DNA of 64,000 nucleotides, taken from positions 5,001-69,000 of the forward strand of contig RPFO01000594.1 in the NCBI GenBank assembly GCA_009746045.1. Reading direction: 5' to 3'. The notes under the pieces were generated by a model. It ran no database searches, was not told where the DNA came from, and saw only the letters and a program-made list of their open reading frames with translations. Position numbers and translations under genes: made by a program. Shown here one piece after another: positions 56,110-64,000 of the stretch (the stretch's first letter is position 1; the number at the start of each line of letters is the position of its first letter). This DNA is from Mesostigma viride. Lineage: Eukaryota; Streptophyta; Mesostigmatophyceae; Mesostigmatales; Mesostigmataceae.

Positions 56110-59100
56110 ATGGGCCCCCTGTCCCCATGGGCCCCCTCCAAGTACCTAATGCTCTACGCCGCCATGCTGGCACTTCTGGGATTTCTCGCCATCCTGCAGC
56201 CGTCCCTCGCGGCAGGCGGTACGCGGCCTGCTTGTCTTCCCCATGGTGGTGATAGGTGATGAGGGCCATGAGGCGTGTGCCTTGCTTAAACACCCTGGTG
56301 ATCAATGAGTAGGTTGGGAACGGAGGGGTCGACAGGTGGCACCGCAAGGCATTCGCATACCTGCCCTTGCTTGTGCATGCAGGTGACCACAAGGGTAATT
56401 AGTGTGCAGTGCGTGTGGGCAATAAGGGCCGTTGAATAACGGTGTGCTTTGCTTTCTCTGTGCACTTGCTGGTCACGGTAAGGAAGGGCTGGTGTGGGCA
56501 AGGAAGGGTGGCTTCCCTGTCCCCAAGATATGGGTAGCACAGGAGCAGGCCCGAGGAGCTGGGAGGATGAGCCGGGAGGATGGGAGGAGGGAGGGGCAGT
56601 GGGGGAGAGAAGGTTGGTTGGGAGGGCTGCAGGAAGGGGGCATTGAAACGTAAGAACAAATCCGATCCTGGTAGGCAGTACTGCACGGGCAGTGGTTCAC
56701 CTATACCTTTTGAGACTACCTACCTACTTGACTTGATACTTGCACACGGCTGCCTGAAACTGGTGCAGGCACTCACGGCAGCATGCTGGCCCCATGGCTG
56801 GCCGGGCGGTGTACAATAGGCTCCCTCTACTACAGGCTAGTATAGTATCACTCTACTAGCCCCATGGCTGGCTGGCCTGCAAGTAATTATTTACTACGAT
56901 AGTTTATGGTGTATGTGTGCATTCAACAATACTTTTCTTTTCTTTTTTTTGGGGGGGGGGGAAGCAAGGGGAGGGGTTGGCAGGTAATGAGGCAAGATGA
57001 TGGGTTTCGCCATGATTCCGGGGGCTGGGCAGGGAAGTCCCTGCTGATGTCATTGCTCAGGTGAACATTGCCAGTGCCAGAATTATGTGAACCTCAGTGC
57101 CCCATTCGTGGTACGTTGGCCCCCATCAATAGCTTGGCCACACTTGAGCATTGGCTTAATGTCGTTGATCATTGGCTATGTATTTTTTAGCATAGGCTAC
57201 ATATTCTTGATATGGCGCAAGGCGGGGCGGTGTTACACGGCTGCCCTGCATGGCTGCCGCATGGCACGGATCGAGCCGAGGCCAGTTTGTTTTGATAATT
57301 TATCATTTGTAGATTTTCTGAGTTCCTACATACTGCATGAATCACTTGAGGGATAATGCACGCCTTGGAAAGAAACATCCCTGCGTGGCCTCAGGATGCA
57401 CTGCCCGCCTGGGATCGGCTTCATCATCCTACGAAGCTGCCCATAGTAAGACTACTACTACCGGCAGCCCGGGTGCAGCATCTGTTTCAGAGGAGCCCTC
57501 TATGGCTCGGAGCCATGGGCATCGTGGCGTCAACAGAAGCAATGCCCGACTGTGAATTTGGGGCGCCATCTGACACTGAAGGACTACGGGCGGAAATGAG
57601 CAATGGACTATCATCTGCCCCAGGTACCCACCAGGTTTCCCGCAGCTGCTGGTATCACTCTACGATAGGCTAGACCACTATAGACTAGACTACGATATAC
57701 TCGCTCTACTATAAGCTTGTGTATCACTCTACGATAGGCTAGACCACTATAGACTATCTACTTCGATAGGCTCGCTCTGCTATATAATATAAGCTGGTAT
57801 CACTCTACGATAGGCTAGACCACTATAGACTATCTACTTCGATAGGCTCGCTCTGCTATAAGCTTGTATATCACTCTACGATAGGCTGGACAGGACTACT
57901 ATCTGTATAGGCTCACTCTTCTCTAGGCTCGCTCTGCTGTAGGCTAGTATCACTCTGCTGTAGGCTATAGACTAGACAAAGACTGTACTATGGGCGTCTC
58001 CAGCCTGCGGAAGCCCAGTGGCCGGTTGGCATGATCGACTGCAAGGCCAATTGGTGAAGCATGCATGGGCGACTCAACTGGTCATGGGCGACCGTGAAGA
58101 AACCATTCCGGCTTGTTCCTATCCGTGAGCAGAATTCGCCTATCCTCGTTTCGCATCTTCAGGAGCGTCAGGCTGCGTGCATCAGGAAAAGTATTCCAAC
58201 ATGCTTCTCCAACCATCCACCACGGAAAGAGCTTTCCGTGGCTGTAGCTCTATGCCTCACTGCCCTAGCTCACAATCGAATCGAGCAGCACGAATATAAA
58301 ACCTAGTTGCGCTGGCCATCAGTCCTGAAACTATTAAGTGAGACAACTATGCTATAGTAGTATACTAGTACTATAGCATAGTACTACGCTATTGTAGTAT
58401 GCTATAGTAGTATAATAGTATCACCGATCTTGTCTTCCCAACATGCCTCTACACGGTCCGTAATTGTAATGAAGCAGCACCCTGCACGTCCGACGCCCAG
58501 TGCTGGGACCACAAGTTCTGCAACGGGTTGGAGACGTGCGGCCCGAACGGGCGGTGCCTGCCAGGGACTCCCCCGGTTTGTCACGACCACCTCAACTGCA
58601 CGTTCGACTCGTGCGACGAATCCTTGGACAGGTGCAGCCACAAGGCCATGCTCCGCTGTGGTAAGCGCTTGAGAGCTACGTCTACCGGTGGTGCTAAGAA
58701 TAGATTGTGCTACCTCAAGGCACTTGGATGCTACAGGGACCACCGGGATGATAAGATCCCTGGTTTGGATGAAAGGGCTCTGGCTGTACATGCAAGGGGC
58801 GCTTCAAATGCGCAACCCGAACTGGTATGTAAGGGGAGCTGCTTCGATCGCCTGCCCGTTCTGGCAGGCCACCTGCTTCGATCAATGTCACTACAGTGTT
58901 CACATCTGAGTGCATGCATCCCAGCGGGTAACAAACATGGAAATTCTTGGCCTGGATAAGGAATCTGGGCCTATTCAGTATGAGACCGAGCACTAGTCTT
59001 CCCCTCATGGGTTCCATCAGGCAGGGATGCGAACCAGTATAAAGGAAAGATGATACCACAACTAAGGCTGCGTGGCGAGTGAGCACTTTGACCAAAAGTT

Positions 59101-61381
59101 GAGGTGGTGAAACCAACCAAGTTTGATCTGGGCCATATTCTCATTAACAAGGCTGCCATATTCTCATTATCAAGTGAGATGTGCTGTTGTGATTTGTAGG
59201 GCTTAACTAGGGAGGGCGCAAGTGTGATGTTTGAAAAATGAAGACGTGGCCTACTAGGTTAATTAATTAAGGGGGTGGATATTGATGCTTGAGCCCTTCT
59301 GCTGCGTGCGGCATACCAGCCACTGCACCGGTGTACTGTCAAAGAATGGGTAGCTTATTATAAGCGGTGTCAATGGCGGCAAACTAAATACTAATGGTAC
59401 GGTATCACCATGAAGTAGAATGTGCTGACTGCACTCAGTGGATCCTGCCGGGCCCTTTTCTGGTTCCTTTGTGGCCCTTTTCTGGTTCCTTTGTGGCCCT
59501 TTTCTGGTTCCTTTGTGGCCCTTTTCTGGTTCCTTTGTGGCCCTTTTCTGGTTCCTTTGTGGCCCTTTTCTGGCCAGCACAGCCTGGGCAATTATATGCG
59601 TGGAAACTGTGGCGGTGCTGATAAAGTGGCTGCCAGCACCGGTCACGTTGTCACCAGTATCCTGGCTTCCTACGAAGTGTTTTCAGTCCTTTGTTCGTAG
59701 GCAGTGCTAATGGTGAATGGCTTTGATAATGTGGCACGTTGCGCGGGAGGATTGAATAACGGGAGGCTGCTCTCTCAACTTGTTCACTCGATGTCAACTC
59801 TACCATGTCCCTGATGAGGGAGGGGGGGGGGGGCGGCGCAGCAGTCACTGTACATAGTGTACCGTCTGACTATGCATATTGTACCATCTGCAGCGCAAAA
59901 GCGGCACTTAGCTTACCAACCACTGTCAGAGATCCTGGCCAGGTGCATGCAACGGAGAGGCCAACTCCCCAAGTAGGTGCCATGTCAGCAGAGCATTTGC
60001 GTAGCGCTGTCAAATGGGATGTCTCCTATATCCGGGTGGAATCATGGCAAGTTTGATGACATTTTTTAAGAGCCGGCTTCAATGCGGAATCAAGGCCGTG
60101 TGTTTCTCATTCTTGGTGCCCAGTACGTGCCACGGAGGCAGCGCTGTGTGGTGAAGGTGATCGATCCACATGCTGTTGTACGTCACTTCTTTGCCACAAA
60201 GAACTATTAGTGGAGACTGTCTCTGCTCCCACGTGCATATATTGGAACTCGTCAGCGACATGCATGTCAGCATCAGCAAGCTGTGGCGTCGGCATGTGGC
60301 ATGTCAGCATGCTTGCTTGATCTTGTCTCTCGATCGTGCATCCATGGCTCATTGGCACAGTTGTGAGCGTGGGTGCATGAGCTTGTGCGTGGGGGGGCAC
60401 CGACTCTGGTGCTGAGGGGGATCGGTGGACGTGGGGCGAGGGGGCGGGGGCGGGGACAGGGGCGGGCAGTGGGCGTGGCCATGCAGCACGGTGCGTGTCT
60501 GTGCTTTTCTGGGCGCACTTAACAAGGTATATCATGGCACCACACAATTGTGTGCGTGGCCCGTGTGTGCGTCACGTTGCAACGTACTGAGAGAGCATTA
60601 TTTGTGGTATGTATTGCGTAGCTGTGATTTTCTAGTTGCATAGTATGTGCAGGACAGTCAGTCACTGTTGCAAACTTTATTCCTATCTGACGAGCTTGCC
60701 TACATATACATAGATTTTGGCTGGCAACGTTTTGCCATTGAATTGGTAATCTTCGCACACGTACTGCATGATGTCAACTCAATATTAGTCAGTCATGACT
60801 AATGTCTGGTAATGACATTAGCCATTACCACATAAGTTCTGCAGGCGCTAACCTGCGTAGCGTCCACTGCAGGGTAGAATCATGCAAAGTCTGATGGACT
60901 GTTCTTGATGAGATGTAAACTGCTGAACGTCTCGCATTCTTGGCTCTTGGTCTCTTCGGTGTTGTGCCGTTTATTGAATACATCACCTGTGTGGGCAGCC
61001 TGCCGCCGGAATGCCGACTGCGGCGCTGATGGCTGTTGCTGCGGCGCTAAGCTGGGATGCTGGCCTCGCCACCTGGACACCCCCTGTGACCTGGTCTGCG
61101 CGACCGCAAGATGCAAGCAGAAGGGGGGCAGGAAGTGCGGCTGCATACGGGACTGCGATGGCCCTGCGTGCGCGCCAGCTCGCGGTAAGGATCCGTGCGG
61201 GACGCATGGCCAATGCTGCTGCCCCTTGGGGGATGGTACCGAAGAGACGGGGGGGGTTCAGTTCTTGGACAACTGCAGGAGCTGTGTCGAGAATTGCGGG
61301 TCTGGTCCGGCGACGTGCACGGGGGACTATGTCCCTGGAGGGATGGCTTATGTGTGTTGGCAGTTTCTGGCGCTGTTTTGA
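56110..61381 (+). CDS. Secreted Cys-rich protein B: signal peptide, one CNG-type repeat, C-terminal CCC domain
   Basis: Exons: 56110-56218, 58475-58660, 60999-61381. Both introns are phase 1, as in gene A, and the product is 225 residues. Residues 1-35 form a signal peptide (LMLYAAMLALLGFLAIL, then PSLAAG). Exon 2 encodes a single CNG repeat (CWDHKFCNGLETCGPNGRC, then HDHLNCTFDSCDESLDRC). Exon 3 encodes DCGADGCCCGAKLGC, CDLVCATARC, CGCIRDCDGPAC, CGTHGQCCC, DNCRSCVENCG and TCTGDYVPGGMAYVC, which align with gene A's exon 3 in order. The C-terminus ends in FLALF, unlike A's acidic tail. The exon 2 acceptor (AATGAAG at 58474) has a weak polypyrimidine tract and is the least certain boundary. The function is unknown; its Cys-rich secreted nature suggests a cell-surface or matrix role. 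Confidence 0.78.
57653..57965. repeat. ~69-79-bp minisatellite in intron 1 of Cys-rich gene B
   Basis: Five units start TATCACTCTACGATAGGCTA at 57653, 57722, 57798, 57869 and (diverged) 57948, with internal GACCACTATAGACTA and GGCTCGCTCTGCTAT blocks. A self-complementary AT-rich stretch (CTATAGTAGTATACTAGTAC) lies downstream at 58350-58410. Confidence 0.9.
59452..59574. repeat. 22-bp minisatellite in intron 2 of Cys-rich gene B
   Basis: Five to six perfect units built on TTCCTTTGTGGCCCTTTTCT plus GG. Open frames in all phases are artefacts of the repeat. Confidence 0.95.
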
Positions 61382-61660
61382 CATGTTACCTGGAACTGAT
61401 TACCCAGCCTAAGCTGAACCGTTGTTAAATGCCCCTGACGGCTGCGTGATGCACTATGTACAAAACTTGCTAGCTATATTTTACCGCAGGAGGATAAATA
61501 TTTGTTTCTATAGCAGAGTCCCGGCGCCAGATGCTAGCTTGCGATGGCCGGCCGGTTTTGCATCCTAACCTAGCTTTGCGTCAAATGATCGACGTGTCGA
61601 CAAGTGAATTGCATCATCACACACATCCTTTTCAGGGGTTGGGAAAAATCATGTATGTCC

Positions 61661-61822
61661 GCATGTGACCAAGTATGGCATTCATAGCGCTTCGGGCCGC
61701 GGTGCCCACACCCCTGTATCTAGGACCTAGATAGCTAGAACCTTCATTCCATCCCATGTTCCCCTCCCACTGAGGACTTATGCTCATGTGACGTAGTCAC
61801 GTGTCTATTAATTAATTAATTA
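61661..61822 (+). mobile_element. Severely 5'-truncated LINE 3' end with (TTAA)n tail and 10-bp target duplication
   Basis: It is flanked by ATGTATGTCC at 61651-61660 and 61823-61832. The body (ACCAAGTATGGCATTCATAG, then GGTGCCCACACCCCTGTA) is nearly identical to 62619-62780 of the neighbouring copy and ends in ATTAATTAATTAATTA. Confidence 0.9.
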
Positions 61823-61991
61823 ATGTATGTCCCCTGGTATGTCCATATCTTAGCATGTAAATTTTATCTTCGTGACATACAATCTGACAAAGCATTGGGT
61901 CATATTGATGTGACACAGTCTACGTCTATAAGTTAGTTACTTATCTGACAATCAGATAAAAAATCATGAAAATTGTAATCAATGCATTTGA

Positions 61992-62781
61992 TTACAATCC
62001 CCGACTGCGAGGACGACATGACGACACGGACCGGCATGGCGTGGGCGCACCTCCATGACCACCGCCGCTGGTGGAGCAACCCCGCCCTACCCCGGATCGT
62101 CAAGCGTGACCTCTTCAAGGTCGTCATTCTGACGATCCTGACCTACGGCGCCGAGACGTGGGCACTGACGCAGGAGCTGGAGCAACGACTCGACGGCGCC
62201 GTCACCAAGATGCTGCGCAAGGCCCTTAACATCCCCTTTGGTTTGCACATTAGTAATGAGGATTTGTACGCTGATTTGCCCTATGTTTCCCACATTATTA
62301 GGCACAGGCGCCTGGGCCTAGCCGGGCACCTGGCCCGCACAGATCAGGTAGATACCTCAGATAGACTAGCTGGCACCAAGCCCACCCAGCCTGGGCGATA
62401 TGTCCTAACCTGGCGTGCCCCCGGCCGCGCGCGGCAGGGCCGCCACCCGTGGACATTTCGTGATAGACTCGGCATGGACATGTGCTACACTAGACGTGAC
62501 GGGCTCACCCCCGGGCAGCCTCCTGGTTTGTCTGTAATATGGAGGCAGATGGTGCGCAAGGATAGATGGCAAGTAGTGATGAAGGAGACCACCCCCAAGC
62601 CTGTGGGGGCTCCGCGTGTGACCAAGTATGGCATTCATAGCGATTCGGGCCGCGGTGCCCACACCCCTGTAACTAGGACCTATAGATAGCTTATACCATC
62701 CATTCCATCCCATGTTCCCCTCCCACTGAGGACTTATGCTCACGTGACGCAGTCACGTGTCTATCAATTAATTAATTAACT
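61992..62781 (+). mobile_element. 5'-truncated LINE: ORF2 C-terminal reverse-transcriptase region, (TTAA)n tail, 11-bp target duplication
   Basis: It is flanked by AATGCATTTGA at 61981-61991 and 62782-62792. One open frame runs to 62689 with LFKVVILTILTYGAETWALT, QRLDGAVTKMLRKALNI, HIIRHRRLGLAGHLARTDQV and RQGRHPWTFRDRLGMD, the conserved region after the reverse-transcriptase domain of LINE ORF2. It has no catalytic FADD-type motif because that part is missing. The 3' UTR and TTAA tail match the fragment at 61661-61822. The frame is still open, so this is probably a recent insertion. The clade is not determined. Confidence 0.9.
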
Positions 62782-62875
62782 AATGCATTTGAAATGTATG
62801 GTCACGACTCGAACACGCGGACAAGATAACGGCAGGCTCGAGCTACCATGGTCCGGATTCTCCCGATTTCTGGCC

Positions 62876-63431
62876 TGCGCTGGTTGTCTCCTTGATATTG
62901 AACTTTTTTTCATCGCCAAATCATGTTCTTTGAGCACTTTAATTTCTAGCATGCCACGCATCATTGTCAATGAGACAACCAGCATTATTGTAACTATATC
63001 AGCCTCTTCGATCATCACTAGCTTGATCACGGTGGCTTGGTGATGATGACCCGGCCAAGATGCAAGCCCGGCGCAGCTAGAGCTCTAAGCACCGGCTGCA
63101 TTTTTTTCAACAGCACCTAAAATTAAGTTCCCGGTAATAACGTCTTTAGCCAAGAAATGCTGTCTCTTTCTCTAATTACAAATTAACTGGTTATACATGT
63201 TGTCACGGCCAGGGGGAGCAAACAGGACCATGTCTTGATTCATGATTTATGGACAGATATTCAAGAAATGTTTTTATTTTAGTTTCTATTTCATCATTAT
63301 GTTTTATTAATTTCAGTATTGTATTAAGTGAGACAACTGTACATATAGTTATAAAGGTGTACTAGTATATTTTGCGTGATACGTGATACTGGAAACTACA
63401 TCATACTACTATGAATGAGACAACCAGCGCA
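62876..63431. mobile_element. Putative TIR element (MITE-like), ~556 bp
   Basis: TGCGCTGGTTGTCTC at 62876-62890 has an exact inverted copy, GAGACAACCAGCGCA, at 63417-63431. An additional GAGACAACCAGCA lies internally at about 62972. Related ends (CTGGCCTGCGCTGGTTATCTC at about 50158; CTGGCCTCCGCTGGTCGTCTC at about 16441) occur elsewhere in the window, suggesting a dispersed family. No clear target duplication or coding capacity was found. Confidence 0.5.
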
Positions 63432-63824
63432 CATATATGTATGTAGTACTATAGTTACACAAGCTGGCAACTAGTTTGAAAAAAAACACGCAACCCGTGA
63501 TAAGTCCAAAAAAAACGGGACAATGACCCGACGCTGGCTTGAACTGTACTATTTCTTGTCATGCAATCAACACGCCAACAAATTCTGCTTACTCTTGTTC
63601 CAACGCCCCCGTTTGCAAGTCACAACTCCAATGCGAGCGCACATGCCGGAATCAGGCCTGTGCGCGGAATCAGGAAAACGCTATATAACTAGACACCCCC
63701 TTGAAATGCTCTGCAGCGCGTGCTCCTATTTCTTCGTACCACTACATTCCTTATACAATCGCTTTGAGCGATGGACACCATGTACAGCACATCACAGCTT
63801 CTTCACACTGTCATTTGCCACACT
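63432..63824. other. Intergenic AT-rich stretch downstream of Cys-rich gene C
   Basis: No gene was recognised. It lies 3' of the convergent minus-strand gene that begins at 63825. Confidence 0.4.
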
Positions 63825-64000
63825 TTACTGGATCTGCTGGGAGCAGACGGCGCTAAGGCGACCCGGCACAAAGTTACCCGTGCACGTGTTCACCCCAGTG
63901 CCACAGTCTGCCCCGCAGTTCACGCAGTTCTCGCGCAGAGTGTTGCCGCTCGGCTGCTCGCCGCCCGTGCCTGCCGCACAGCAGCACTGGCCATGGGTCC
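63825..64000 (-). CDS. Secreted Cys-rich protein C, C-terminal exon (partial, cut by window end)
   Basis: The minus strand encodes THGQCCCAAGTGGEQPSG, RENCVNCGADCG, TCTGNFVPGRLSAVC and SQQIQ followed by a stop at 63827-63825. This aligns with the last third of exon 3 of genes A (THGKCCC, RENCVDCGANCG, SCTGDFVPGRLTSLC) and B. It is closer to A than to B at the FVPGRL and ENCV positions. The rest of the gene is beyond the window. It converges with gene B, and the two LINE insertions lie between them. Confidence 0.85.
   Translation of the reverse strand, partial: THGQCCCAAGTGGEQPSGNTLRENCVNCGADCGTGVNTCTGNFVPGRLSAVCSQQIQ

Noticed and set aside
59394-59710. Overlapping open frames reading FWFLCGPFLVPLWPFSG-type repeats
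   Set aside because: Product of the 22-bp minisatellite in intron 2 of Cys-rich gene B.

Overview
The window is nuclear DNA of a eukaryote with large introns. Genes are split by GT-AG introns, coding exons are short and GC-rich, and most of the length is minisatellites, LINE 3' ends, MITE-like elements and two Ty3/gypsy-type LTR elements. Plant-style leucine-rich repeats with one 72-nt exon per repeat, chromodomain LTR elements and secreted Cys-rich proteins suggest a large-genome alga (green lineage or brown alga). The sequence alone does not settle the lineage. I saw no prokaryotic operon, rRNA, tRNA or CRISPR.

Layout. (1) 1-2738, minus strand: the 5' part of an LRR protein gene, whose N-cap exon (2534-2738) and first LRR exon (190-261) flank an intron filled with minisatellites. 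(2) 4339-25974, plus strand: a ten-exon gene for a GH99 endo-alpha-mannosidase-like protein, about 1.3 kb of coding sequence spread over 21.6 kb. Its first intron carries an 8.1-kb array of 70/94-bp repeats. Several other introns carry tandem copies of the gene's own splice junctions. (3) 25978-48104: a transposon island with a LINE end and its (CATC)n tail, a decayed Ty3/gypsy element (27157-36185, target duplication CTAGG), a very young chromodomain Ty3/gypsy element (36213-46395, target duplication CAGGC), and a second LINE fragment (47349-48104). (4) 49665-64000: three members of one secreted Cys-rich family. Two are divergently transcribed (49665-53691 minus; 56110-61381 plus), and a third is cut by the window edge (63825-64000 minus). 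Two short LINE insertions with clean target duplications and a TIR element lie between the second and third.

How the pieces relate. The LRR gene and the GH99 gene are transcribed away from each other across about 1.6 kb. The GH99 protein would be a Golgi or secretory-pathway N-glycan-trimming enzyme. The Cys-rich genes share a three-exon plan (signal peptide exon, CNG-repeat exon, CCC-domain exon) with identical intron phases, which indicates local duplication. The observation I rate highest is the repeated amplification of exon-intron boundaries inside the GH99 gene, a route by which splice sites seed intronic minisatellites and decoy sites.

Exon boundaries were set by eye from homology, reading phase and GT/AG signals. 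No alignment or transcript data were available.
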